Counted from the first letter of the stretch, positions 5,041 to 13,173 are shown. The stretch: 22,343 bases of DNA from DATCZS01 sp036525795 (GCA_036525795.1 DATCZS010000072.1:1-22343); one strand, 5' to 3'. Numbers and translations: made by a program. The notes: generated by a model not told the origin, from the letters alone.

Positions 5041-7761
5041 TCAGCGGATCACGGCAGGAAGGTCACGAAGCTCGGACTCGACCCTCGGGTCCACCGGAGC
5101 AACCCGAATCCGGGCATCGACGGCACGGACCCCCTTCCCCGGTTCGAGCACCTTCAGCGGGTTGAGATCCATCTCGGCGATCTCCGGAACCGCCGTCACC
5201 ATCGAGGACACCCGAAGCAGGGTGTCCTCGACCGCCGCGATGTCTCCCGGCGGAAGGTTGCGGTATCCGTCGAGCAGCGCCGACCCCCTGATCTGGCGCA
5301 CCATCTCGTGGGCGTCGACATGGGTGAGGGGATGGAGCTTGAAGGCGACGTCGCGCAGCAGTTCGACGTAGATGCCTCCCAGCCCGAACACGATCAGCGG
5401 ACCGAAGCTGGGGTCTTCTGCCACACCCACCAGAGCCTCGTGACCGCCCGAGACGAACTCCTGGACGATCACGCCCTGATTGTCTGGGACCGCCGAGGTC
5501 ACCCGGGCGAAGGCGGCGGCGACCTCGTCGGCACCTTCGACCCCGAGCACCACTCCCCCGACATCCGACTTGTGAAGGGCCGACTGCGACACGACCTTCA
5601 CCACCACCGGCCCCCCGATCCGGGAGGCGGCGGCGACCGCGTCCTCTGCGGTCTGCGCCGATTCGCTGTGCGGGAGGGCGACTCCGAACGCCGCCAGCAT
5701 CGAGTCGACCTCGTCGGGTTCGAGCCATCCGCCATCTGGCCCGAGGCGAGGAATCGCCCGCTCCACCACCGCCCGCGCCGCTCCGGGGTCGACGTCGTCG
5801 AACACCGGCACCTCGCCGGGGTCCCGCCGGAGCCACTCGCCGTACCGGACCGCCCGGGTGAGCGCCATGGCGGCATTCTCCGGGAACGGGAACGTGGGGA
5901 TCATCACGCGCTCTGATCGCAGATGGTCGACCGCACCTTCGGCTTCCATGAAGACCGAGAGAAGCGTCGTTTCGCCCCGGTAGGACTCGGCCACCTCGAC
6001 GAGCGCCGACGCCACCGCCTGGGCCCCGCCCGCCGAGGTCGGGATGTAGATGACCATCAGGGTGTCGACCTCGCCGCTGTCGAGCACGGCCCCGACGACA
6101 TGCCGGTACTCCTCGGGCCCGGCGCCGGCGATCAGGTCGATCGGATTCCGCGTCGAGGCCTCGGCGGGGAGGACCTCTCGGATCCGGGCCTGCAGATCGA
6201 CCGAAAGCTCCGGAAGTTCCAGTCCCTGGGTCTCGAGAGCGTCCGCCGCCAGGATTCCCGGTCCGCCGGCGTTGGTGATGATCCCCACTGTCCGCCCCTT
6301 CGGAACGGGCTGGCTGGCCAGCAGCGATCCCACCGCGAACAGGTGCTCCAGGGTGTCGACCCGGATCACCCCGGCCTGGTCGAACAGGGCATCGACCGCC
6401 ACGTCGAGCGAGGCGAGGGCCCCGGTGTGAGACGAGGCCGCCCTCGAGCCGGTGGAGGTCCGGCCCGACTTCACCGCAACGATGGGCTTCTTGCGGGCCA
6501 CCCGCGGCGCGATACGGGCAAACCGTCGCGGGTTTCCGAACGACTCGAGGTAGAGCAGGATCACATCGGTGGCGGGATCGTCCTCCCACGCCAGCAACAG
6601 ATCGTTGCCCGATACGTCTGCCTTGTTTCCGACCGACACGAACTGGCTGATGCCCATCCGGTTACGACGGGCGAATTCCAGGATGGCGATGCCGAGGGCG
6701 CCGGACTGTGACGACATCGCGATGTTGCCCGCCGGGGGGTAGACGGGGGCGAAAGTGCCGTTCATGTTGACGGAAGGAGCGGTATTGAGCAGCCCCATGC
6801 AGTTGGGACCGACCATCCGCATGCCCCCGTCGCGGACGACGCGCACGAGCTCGTCTTCGAGCGCGGCCCCCTCCCCCCCGATCTCACTGAACCCGGCGGA
6901 GATGACGACCAGCCCCCGCACCCCGACCTCGGCGCAGTCCCGCACGGCGGACAGAACGTGCTCGGAAGGCACGACGATGAAAGCCAGATCGATCGGTTCG
7001 GGTACGTCCTTTACCGACGGGTACGCCTTCACCGAGTTCACGACCTGGGCCCGAGGGTTGATCGGATAGATCGCTCCCCCGTATCCGGTGTGGAGGAGGT
7101 TCCGGAAGAGGGTGTTGCCGATGGCCCCCGGACGGGTGGACGCCCCGACGACCGCAATCGATCGGGGGAAGAAGAGCGGGAGGATCGACGCCGCCACGGC
7201 TCGCTTCTCGCGCTCCTCGGCGGCGGAACGGGCGTCCTCGGTGTACGCCACCGGGAAGTCGACGGTGAAGATCCCGTCGTCCATCGTCCGGCGCAGCTCG
7301 TATCCGGAGTTGCGGAACACCCTCATCATCTGCACGTTCTCGGGGAGAACGAAGGCGCGGAAGCCGCGCACGTCGTGCTGTCTGGCGTAGCTGGTGAGCA
7401 GCTGCAGGAGGTTCGTCCCCAGACCCCTCCCCTGCTGGTCGTCGGCCACGGCAAACGCCACCTCGGCCACAAACGGCTCCTCTTCGGTGCGGTCGTAGCG
7501 GCCAACCGCCACCATGCGGCCCTCGTCGATGGCGACGAGCGCCATCCGGTGGTCGTAGTCGACGTTCGTGAAGTACTCCACCTCCTCCGGAGGGAGGGTG
7601 GTCTTGACGCGGAAGAACCGGAAGTACCGGCTCTCGGGCCCGAGCCGCTCGAAGAAGTCGACGAGCAGCTCTCCGTCCTCCGGCGTGATCGGGCGAACCC
7701 GAATCGTGTCACCGGTTCGGAGCACGACGTCGAGTTCGTATTCGGATGGGTAGGCGGCCAT
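5041..7761 (-). CDS. GNAT acetyltransferase fused to ADP-forming acyl-CoA synthetase (Pat-like)
   Basis: A 906-residue cytoplasmic fusion. Residues 1-175 are a GNAT domain with the acetyl-CoA loop QQGRGLG (109-115) and a likely catalytic Glu100 (AEVAFAV). Residues 195-655 resemble the alpha part of NDP-forming acyl-CoA synthetases (CoA-binding VVGAS at 204-208, MVGPNC at 316-321). Residues 680-895 are the ATP-grasp beta part. The GNAT-first order matches type II Pat enzymes such as Streptomyces PatA, which acetylate lysines of acetyl-CoA synthetases; E. coli PatZ has the reverse order. The phosphohistidine motif SSHTGALA (His445) and the beta-part HKSDVGGV (His730) are intact, so the synthetase half may be active. 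The ATG is weakly supported by GAGAGAG; the gene starts 29 bases after the DUF4129 gene and is last in that unit. Confidence 0.93.
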   Translation of the reverse strand: MAAYPSEYELDVVLRTGDTIRVRPITPEDGELLVDFFERLGPESRYFRFFRVKTTLPPEEVEYFTNVDYDHRMALVAIDEGRMVAVGRYDRTEEEPFVAEVAFAVADDQQGRGLGTNLLQLLTSYARQHDVRGFRAFVLPENVQMMRVFRNSGYELRRTMDDGIFTVDFPVAYTEDARSAAEEREKRAVAASILPLFFPRSIAVVGASTRPGAIGNTLFRNLLHTGYGGAIYPINPRAQVVNSVKAYPSVKDVPEPIDLAFIVVPSEHVLSAVRDCAEVGVRGLVVISAGFSEIGGEGAALEDELVRVVRDGGMRMVGPNCMGLLNTAPSVNMNGTFAPVYPPAGNIAMSSQSGALGIAILEFARRNRMGISQFVSVGNKADVSGNDLLLAWEDDPATDVILLYLESFGNPRRFARIAPRVARKKPIVAVKSGRTSTGSRAASSHTGALASLDVAVDALFDQAGVIRVDTLEHLFAVGSLLASQPVPKGRTVGIITNAGGPGILAADALETQGLELPELSVDLQARIREVLPAEASTRNPIDLIAGAGPEEYRHVVGAVLDSGEVDTLMVIYIPTSAGGAQAVASALVEVAESYRGETTLLSVFMEAEGAVDHLRSERVMIPTFPFPENAAMALTRAVRYGEWLRRDPGEVPVFDDVDPGAARAVVERAIPRLGPDGGWLEPDEVDSMLAAFGVALPHSESAQTAEDAVAAASRIGGPVVVKVVSQSALHKSDVGGVVLGVEGADEVAAAFARVTSAVPDNQGVIVQEFVSGGHEALVGVAEDPSFGPLIVFGLGGIYVELLRDVAFKLHPLTHVDAHEMVRQIRGSALLDGYRNLPPGDIAAVEDTLLRVSSMVTAVPEIAEMDLNPLKVLEPGKGVRAVDARIRVAPVDPRVESELRDLPAVIR

Positions 7762-7790
7762 GGGATCTCTCTCGACTCTCTGACCCGAGG

Positions 7791-9209
7791 CTACCCGGGG
7801 TCCCGGCCCGGCCGGCGCTCGACCCGGTCGGCCGACTGCTCGGCCATCGAGGCCTGGGCGGCGGTGAGATCGTGGTCGGAGAAGCGGGCAAGCTCGTAGG
7901 CCCCGGTGACGGTGTCGAAGTCGGCGGCCCAGTCGGGGACCGCCGCTCCGCTGCGCCGGGCGAACTCGCGCATCGTCTCGCCTCTCCGCCGCCCTTCCAG
8001 ACGCGTCGCCACGTGGGCGGCCGAACGCCGGTAGGCCCTGGCGATGCGGGCTCTCACCGGATCGCCAGGGTTCCACGGTTGCGGCGACCGATGGAACTCG
8101 CCAGCCGGCGCCTGCCCGGAGGCGAGCATTCGGCGCGCTCCCCGCAACAGCCCCACGAGAGCCCGCCACATGGCGGTGAGCATGCCCAGCAGTGCCCTGA
8201 GGACGTCGCCTGCCTTCACCGACCGACCGGCCCGCCCGGGCGCCGGATCCCTCTTGCCACTCTGGCGACCCTTGCGCCCGGCCCATGCGATGAATCCGAC
8301 TGCGATCGCCCAGAACATGGCTTCCCCCAGCCAGGGCGGAGTGCGGTTGGCCGCCGCGTCGAACTCGGACGGGGCGTCGGTCTGCTGCGCGGGCCTGCGC
8401 TCGCCCGGGTTCGCTTCGAGGTCACCGAGGGCGGCGAGGCGGTCTGCCACCCACTCCCCCACCGGTCCGGCCCGAACGACTCCCCGCGCCGCGATCGACG
8501 ACGCGCCGAACGAACCAAGCCAGACCGCCAGGATCACACTCACCACGGCCACGCTCACCGCAAACCCGCGGCGCAGCCAGCTCTCGCCCGTCGATGGCGC
8601 CACCGCGGCACGCTCGCGGCGCCACCGCGCCGCCTGCGCCTGCAGAGCCGCCCAGGCCAAAGAGGGCAGCGCCACCGCCAGGTAGACGACCGGCTCCACC
8701 CGCATGCCGGTGGCGGCAGGGCGACCCAGGTCGAACACCTCTCTCACACCAAGGACCGCATACCCCCCGGCCACCGTGACGACCAGTCCGAAACCGACGA
8801 TTCGCTGTCTGAGACGAGCGATGGGGTCGCCCCCGTCGGCGCGTCCCGCTCCGCTCTCGATGGCATCCAGATCGTCGAAGGTCGCACGGGCGGAGGCGCG
8901 TACGACGAGGAAGACCGCAACGGCGACCAGCGTCTCCCGGTCCGCCACCACCCCGATCGCTCCTCCCGTCAACGCCTGGAGGACTCTGACTCCGATGACG
9001 CCGCCCAGCGGCTCGAGCCGCCGCCACCGGCGGTGGGCAGTGGGGTCTCCCACCGCCGCGTCGGTCAGGCGGACTGCGAGAGCGGCGAGGGTCGAGATCG
9101 CCGCCACCGCCGCCCCCAACCAGGGCCGGGCCGGACCGCCGGCGGCGGCGGCGACCGATGCGCCCACCAGTGCCGCGAGGAAGGCAACGATCGGGGCGCC
9201 GCCGATCAC
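7791..9209 (-). CDS. DUF4129-containing multi-pass membrane protein
   Basis: A 472-residue integral membrane protein of unknown function. About seven hydrophobic segments are visible, near residues 5-22, 30-48, 68-104, 138-156, 172-190, 215-235 and 297-310. A cytosolic-looking C-terminus with the DUF4129 pattern follows (about 386-455: AYRRSA, REFARR, YELARFSDHDLT). In the usual MoxR-DUF58 operon the third protein carries a transglutaminase-like domain before DUF4129. None is visible here: the loops between helices are too short and lack a Cys-His-Asp triad. The GTG start at 9207-9209 overlaps the DUF58 stop as GTGA, giving the start and implying translational coupling. Extending the frame upstream would run antisense-like through the DUF58 gene, so it is rejected. 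Confidence 0.87.
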   Translation of the reverse strand: MIGGAPIVAFLAALVGASVAAAAGGPARPWLGAAVAAISTLAALAVRLTDAAVGDPTAHRRWRRLEPLGGVIGVRVLQALTGGAIGVVADRETLVAVAVFLVVRASARATFDDLDAIESGAGRADGGDPIARLRQRIVGFGLVVTVAGGYAVLGVREVFDLGRPAATGMRVEPVVYLAVALPSLAWAALQAQAARWRRERAAVAPSTGESWLRRGFAVSVAVVSVILAVWLGSFGASSIAARGVVRAGPVGEWVADRLAALGDLEANPGERRPAQQTDAPSEFDAAANRTPPWLGEAMFWAIAVGFIAWAGRKGRQSGKRDPAPGRAGRSVKAGDVLRALLGMLTAMWRALVGLLRGARRMLASGQAPAGEFHRSPQPWNPGDPVRARIARAYRRSAAHVATRLEGRRRGETMREFARRSGAAVPDWAADFDTVTGAYELARFSDHDLTAAQASMAEQSADRVERRPGRDPG

Positions 9210-10378
9210 AACAGGGCCATCTCCTCGTAACGGGAGACTCCCGACACCGGGATCCCCATCGACTCGAGCATCGGACTCCAGGACGATCGGTGTCGGTCCC
9301 CGGCGGTTGACACCACCGATACCGCGTATCCGAGCCGCCGCAGCCGGTCGAGCGGAGCGATGTGGCTCTCTCCCACCAGGCCGGTGAAGAGCACCACGGC
9401 CGCCCCGAAGGGAAGCTCGGTGGGCTCGAGAAGGCCTTCGATCCGGTCGGCGGGCTGGGTGCGCACCGGCTGGGCACGAGCCAGGTACTCGAGCAGTCCC
9501 GACAGGTGGTCCACGCCTCGGCCGAGCGGAGCTCGCACGAGGCCGGCTTCGCGGGACGGGGCGTCGGTGCACCACAGGCGCATCGCCACCGCCTCCCGGC
9601 CCGTCGTCACGAGGTGATGGGCAATCGAGGCTGCTGCCGTCACAGACAGCTCGACCGACCGGCGTCGCCCGGGAGCGGGATGATGGGCCCAGGCGAGGTC
9701 GACGGCCATGAGCACCGCACGAGCGCTGCCCGGCTGGAGTCGCTTGGTCTGAAGGGCACCGAGCCGGGCGGTGGCGGTCCAGTGGATCGACCGGAGCGAG
9801 TCGCCCGGCGCGTAGTCGCGGACTCCCACCACTCTCGTGGGGTCGGGCGGGAGCGGCCGGTGGGTGGCTCGCAACTGCTCGAGCGCCCGGGCGTCGAGCC
9901 CCAGCCTGTCCATCGGCACCAGTCGGGGGTACACGAGCAGCGTCGTCGACGGGTGGGTCGGGCCCTGGATCGAGCGACCGGCAAACGTGTCGCCAGAGGT
10001 CAGCACCGTCGGACCCAATCGGTGCAGACCCCGTCTGGTGGCGTCGATCTCGGCCGCGTGGTGGACCGATCCATTCCGCGTGACGTCTGTGACCCAACGG
10101 ACGGATCCCCCGAGGTCGAACGGCATCACGTCGACCATCGACACCCACGGGATCCGGCGGCGGGAACGCACCTCGTAGCGAATCTCGACCCGCTCTCCGT
10201 GGAACACCCGCGCGGGGTGGTGCTTGGTGACCTGGACCGTCTCCAGAGACCGCGCCGGCAACCACCACGAGGCCCCCGCCCACACCGCCAGTCCGGCGGC
10301 CACCCCCAGCATCGGGTCCACCCGCAGCGCCAGGGCTGCGACGGCGACTGCGATGGCGGGGCGAAGCAGACGCCTCAT
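9206..10378 (-). CDS. DUF58 protein (MoxR partner)
   Basis: A 390-residue membrane-anchored protein with two N-terminal hydrophobic stretches (about 5-19 and 23-40), a beta-rich middle, and the DUF58 signature VVGVRDYAPGDSLRSIHW at 183-200. The C-terminal half should form a von Willebrand-A-like fold. DUF58 proteins are encoded beside MoxR AAA+ ATPases and are thought to act with them in protein maturation or complex assembly; the client here is unknown. The ATG at 10376-10378 overlaps the MoxR stop as ATGA, and the 3' end overlaps the DUF4129 start as GTGA, so all three should be made in fixed ratio from one mRNA. An AGGAG lies 11 bases before the next gene's start, inside this gene. Confidence 0.93.
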   Translation of the reverse strand: MRRLLRPAIAVAVAALALRVDPMLGVAAGLAVWAGASWWLPARSLETVQVTKHHPARVFHGERVEIRYEVRSRRRIPWVSMVDVMPFDLGGSVRWVTDVTRNGSVHHAAEIDATRRGLHRLGPTVLTSGDTFAGRSIQGPTHPSTTLLVYPRLVPMDRLGLDARALEQLRATHRPLPPDPTRVVGVRDYAPGDSLRSIHWTATARLGALQTKRLQPGSARAVLMAVDLAWAHHPAPGRRRSVELSVTAAASIAHHLVTTGREAVAMRLWCTDAPSREAGLVRAPLGRGVDHLSGLLEYLARAQPVRTQPADRIEGLLEPTELPFGAAVVLFTGLVGESHIAPLDRLRRLGYAVSVVSTAGDRHRSSWSPMLESMGIPVSGVSRYEEMALL

Positions 10379-11325
10379 TCCCGGGGGACGACCGGCACGT
10401 CCGCCACGATCGAGGCGACGATCGACTCCGCCGACTGTCCCCGCAGGCGTGCGTCCGGGTTGACGGCCATGCGGTGCCGGAGAACGGCGACCGCGACGTC
10501 CTTCACGTCGTCTGGGATGACGTAGTCCCGGCCGGCCACCGCCGCCGTCGCCCGCGCCATCCCGGCCAGAGCGATCGAGGCCCGCGGGGAGGCACCCAGC
10601 ACGAGTCCGGAGTGGCTCCGGGTGGCCTGTGCGATCGAGACCACGTACCCCGCGATCTCGTCATCGACATGGATTCCGGACACCCACTGCGCCGCCGCGA
10701 GGATCTCGTCGCCAGACGTCACCGGCTGCACCTCGGACAACATGAGCGCACCGCCCCGTCCTTGCAGCAGCCCCTGCTCCTTGCCGGCCTCCGGGTAGCC
10801 GAGCGACACCGAGACCAAGAACCGGTCGAGCTGGGCTTCCGGGAGCGGGAATGTCCCTTCGAACTCGATGGGGTTCTGAGTGGCGATCACGAAGAACGGG
10901 AGCGGCAGCGGACGGGTCACGCCTTCGACCGTGACCTGGCGCTCCTGCATCGCCTCGAGCAGCGCCGACTGGGTTCGCGGGGTGGCCCGGTTGATCTCGT
11001 CTGCCAGCACCAGACCGGTGAACACCGGCCCGGGCCGGAACTCGAACGTCGCCGACCGCTGGTCGAACACGCTCACCCCGGTGATGTCGTTCGGAAGGAG
11101 GTCGGGAGTGCACTGGATGCGCCGGAACGACAACCCGCTGGCGACCGCGAGGCTCCGTGCCAGCATCGTCTTCCCCGTCCCGGGCACATCGTCGAGCAGG
11201 ACGTGTCCGCCGGCGAGCAGGGCGGCGATCGCCAGTTCGATCTGCCGTCGCTTTCCCACGACGACCTGTTCGACGGCGTCCGCCAACCGCGACGCGACGT
11301 CTGAGACGTGATCGGCGTCTGTCAC
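10375..11325 (-). CDS. MoxR-family AAA+ ATPase
   Basis: A 316-residue cytoplasmic AAA+ ATPase, probably a hexameric chaperone-like machine that works with the DUF58 partner. Walker A is DVPGTGKT (46-53), Walker B is LVLADE (105-110) followed by INRATPRTQSALLEAM, and the sensor-1 region is ATQNPIEFEGTFPLPEAQLDRF (about 148-169). All are typical of MoxR, and the C-terminal lid is complete. The start is taken as the GTG at 11323-11325 because a GGAG lies 8 bases upstream; the frame is open to 11451, but that part is Arg/Pro-rich and unlike the family. It is first in a unit with DUF58, DUF4129 and the GNAT-synthetase fusion, and diverges from the ammonium transporter across a 339-base gap. Confidence 0.95.
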   Translation of the reverse strand: MTDADHVSDVASRLADAVEQVVVGKRRQIELAIAALLAGGHVLLDDVPGTGKTMLARSLAVASGLSFRRIQCTPDLLPNDITGVSVFDQRSATFEFRPGPVFTGLVLADEINRATPRTQSALLEAMQERQVTVEGVTRPLPLPFFVIATQNPIEFEGTFPLPEAQLDRFLVSVSLGYPEAGKEQGLLQGRGGALMLSEVQPVTSGDEILAAAQWVSGIHVDDEIAGYVVSIAQATRSHSGLVLGASPRASIALAGMARATAAVAGRDYVIPDDVKDVAVAVLRHRMAVNPDARLRGQSAESIVASIVADVPVVPRE

Positions 11326-11664
11326 GCCGCCGGCTCCACGAGCGGGATGCGCTCGACGCCGCACCGGGCCCGCGCCCGGGAGCCGGTGTCGGCGGCACGC
11401 GGGTCCGGACGGGCGGCGGGGACGGTCACAGGCCACAGTCTGCCACGACACCTCGAGGACGTGGCCCGTTGGAGACGCCGGGCATCGTCATGGGAGAGGG
11501 CACGCCGCCGCGGACCGAGCCGGGGCCGGCTGTTGGCCGCTCGGGTCGTGGCCGACACCGGCCGGAAACACAGAAGTGCGCATGTGGCAACAGCCGGGCA
11601 ATCCCCCCGCAAACAGGCCCCCATAGCGTCGCTCAGACCCCACCGATTCGATTGGAGGAACGAC
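11326..11664. other. Divergent intergenic region between moxR and amt
   Basis: This 339-base gap must hold the promoters of both the moxR unit (minus) and amt (plus). No strong promoter pair is visible. A TAGCGT at 11624-11629 is a possible amt -10, without a convincing -35. A nested inverted repeat lies at 11442-11465: GCCACG and CGTGGC arms flank the palindrome CCTCGAGG (11451-11458). It could be an operator or a hairpin in the moxR leader. No clear GlnR or AmtR box was recognised. Open frames crossing the gap have Arg-rich, family-less translations and are not called. Confidence 0.5.
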
Positions 11665-13020
11665 ATGTTGAGGAGATTCCCGGCGCTCGGCGGTCTGGCC
11701 GCCCTGGCGCTGTTCGGACCGCTCGCCGGAACGGCGCTGGCGCAGGAGGCGACGATCACCGAGGTGACCCTGGCCGTCGACACGCTGTGGATCGTGATCG
11801 CCGGGATCCTGGTGTTCCTGATGCAGGCCGGGTTCGCCCTGGTCGAAGCCGGTTTCACCCGGGCGAAGAACACCGCCAACATCGTCATGAAGAACTTCAT
11901 GGACTTCTCCGCCGGCGCCATCGTCTACTGGGCGGTCGGGTTCGGCTTCGCCTACGGCGGGTCCACCCTGGGCGGGTTCCTGGCGTACGGTGGGGTGGGC
12001 GACGCGTTTTTCGTGTCCGACCGCGCGCTGTCTCCCGACTGGTTCTTCCAGGTGGTGTTCGCCGCCACCGCGGCCACCATCGTGTCGGGCGCCATGGCGG
12101 AGCGGACCAAGTTCTCCGCCTACCTCGCATACACCCCGTTCATCACCGGTCTGGTGTATCCGATCGTGACCCACTGGGTGTGGAGCGGCCAGGGCTGGCT
12201 CGGCGACCTCGGCTTCATCGACTTCGCCGGATCCGGGCTGGTCCACCTCACCGGCGGCGCTGCCGCCCTCGCAGGGGTCCTGGTGCTCGGCCCCCGGATC
12301 GGGAAGTACGACGAGGACGGCAATCCCAAGCCGATCCCCGGACACTCCCTGATGCTGGGTGCGCTGGGCGTGTTCATCCTGTGGTTCGGCTGGTACGGGT
12401 TCAACGGCGGCTCGACGCTGGCGGCCGTGAATGCCGACTTTGCCTCGGTGGCGGTGACCACCACCCTCGCCGCCTCGGCCGGGGCGATCGGTGCCATGGT
12501 GACGGCGTGGGCCAACACCCGATTCGGCCGCCCCGACCCGGGCATGACACTCAACGGCGCGCTCGCCGGGCTGGTGGGCATCACCGCAGGCACGGCCAAC
12601 GTGTCGAACCTCGCATCGGTGATCATCGGCCTGGTGGCCGGGTTCATCGTCGTGGTGTCGATCATCCAGATCGAGAAGTCCGGCATCGACGACCCCGTGG
12701 GAGCCATCGCCGTGCACGGTGTCAGCGGAATCTGGGGCCTCCTGGCCGTCGGTCTGTTCGAATCGATCGAAGGGTCCGGCCTCTTCTATGGCGGTGGCCT
12801 CGAACTGCTCGGCATCCAGGCACTCGGCGCGGCGGCGATCGCCGTGTGGACCTTTGGCTCCATGACGATCGTGTTCCGCGGGATCAACGCCGTGATGGGC
12901 CTGCGTGTCTCGGCCGAGGAGGAGGTGGCGGGTCTCGACCGGGTCGAGCACGGCGCCGCCGCCTACCCCGAGTTCATGGAGCAGATCGCCGATCCCCGGG
13001 AACTGGATCCGATCAGCTGA
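11665..13020 (+). CDS. amt: Ammonium transporter, Amt/MEP family
   Basis: A 451-residue inner-membrane channel-like transporter that brings in ammonium as a nitrogen source. A signal-peptide-like start (about 1-26, ending GTALA-Q) precedes eleven or so membrane helices. The twin pore histidines are present: His194 in GSGLVHLTGG and His351 in AIAVHGVSG, matching His168 and His318 of E. coli AmtB. A gate phenylalanine is likely Phe132 (VVFAAT). The C-terminal tail AEEEVAGLDRVEHG is the usual docking region for GlnK-type PII proteins. No glnK or glnD follows, because the next gene is a convergent tRNA, so the PII partner must be elsewhere. The ATG follows GGAGGA with 5 bases between. The frame is open upstream to 11308, but that part is low-complexity and Arg-rich. 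Confidence 0.97.
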   Translation: MLRRFPALGGLAALALFGPLAGTALAQEATITEVTLAVDTLWIVIAGILVFLMQAGFALVEAGFTRAKNTANIVMKNFMDFSAGAIVYWAVGFGFAYGGSTLGGFLAYGGVGDAFFVSDRALSPDWFFQVVFAATAATIVSGAMAERTKFSAYLAYTPFITGLVYPIVTHWVWSGQGWLGDLGFIDFAGSGLVHLTGGAAALAGVLVLGPRIGKYDEDGNPKPIPGHSLMLGALGVFILWFGWYGFNGGSTLAAVNADFASVAVTTTLAASAGAIGAMVTAWANTRFGRPDPGMTLNGALAGLVGITAGTANVSNLASVIIGLVAGFIVVVSIIQIEKSGIDDPVGAIAVHGVSGIWGLLAVGLFESIEGSGLFYGGGLELLGIQALGAAAIAVWTFGSMTIVFRGINAVMGLRVSAEEEVAGLDRVEHGAAAYPEFMEQIADPRELDPIS

Positions 13021-13039
13021 CAGATAGCCGACACCCGAT

Positions 13040-13056
13040 TCCCGACACTGCCGGGA
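13040..13056. terminator. Short hairpin between convergent amt and tRNA-Leu
   Basis: TCCCG (13040-13044) and CGGGA (13052-13056) form a 5-base stem with a 7-base loop in the 53-base gap between the amt stop and the tRNA 3' end. It could serve both strands. The stem is short and no T-run follows on either side, so the call is weak. Confidence 0.3.
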
Positions 13057-13073
13057 GAGACGGCGACCACTCG

Positions 13074-13155
13074 TGCCCGGGGTGGGATTCGAACCCACAC
13101 GTCCTTTCGGACAGAGGTGTTTAAGACCCCCGCGTCTACGTTCCGCCACCCGGGC
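13074..13155 (-). tRNA. tRNA-Leu, anticodon UAA
   Basis: On the minus strand the sequence folds as a class II tRNA of 82 bases. The acceptor stem is GCCCGGG/CCCGGGC with discriminator A. The anticodon stem closes a CTTAAAC loop, giving anticodon TAA. A variable arm GTCC-GAAA-GGAC follows, then a T-arm GTGGG-TTCGAAT-CCCAC. No CCA is encoded; CGA follows the discriminator. The D-loop is short (GAACGTAGA) with a single G where most tRNAs have the G18-G19 pair; as I recall, Streptomyces bldA tRNA has the same shape. The anticodon reads UUA, the rarest leucine codon in high-GC actinobacteria, and perhaps UUG by wobble. It begins only 18 bases after the ppx stop on the same strand. Confidence 0.97.
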
Positions 13156-13173
13156 GCCCGCCCAGGGTATCGG

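Noticed and set aside
3976..5916. A 646-codon open frame on the plus strand
   Set aside because: It is antisense to the stress-protein gene and the GNAT-synthetase fusion, crosses their intergenic promoter, and shows no family motif.
7762..8286. Upstream extension of the GNAT-synthetase frame
   Set aside because: The extra 175 residues overlap the DUF4129 gene in another frame, are Arg/Gly-rich, and precede a typical N-terminus at the ATG at 7761.
9210..10283. Upstream extension of the DUF4129 frame
   Set aside because: It runs through the DUF58 gene in another frame with low-complexity translation; the GTGA overlap at 9206-9209 gives a natural start.
11326..11664. GlnR or AmtR operator upstream of amt
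   Set aside because: Some GTGGCAAC-like text lies near 11583, but no paired half-sites with the expected spacing could be defended.
13074..13155. Degenerate tRNA, because of the one-G D-loop
   Set aside because: All stems pair well, the variable arm is intact, and the same short D-loop is, as I recall, found in functional bldA-type tRNA-Leu(UAA).
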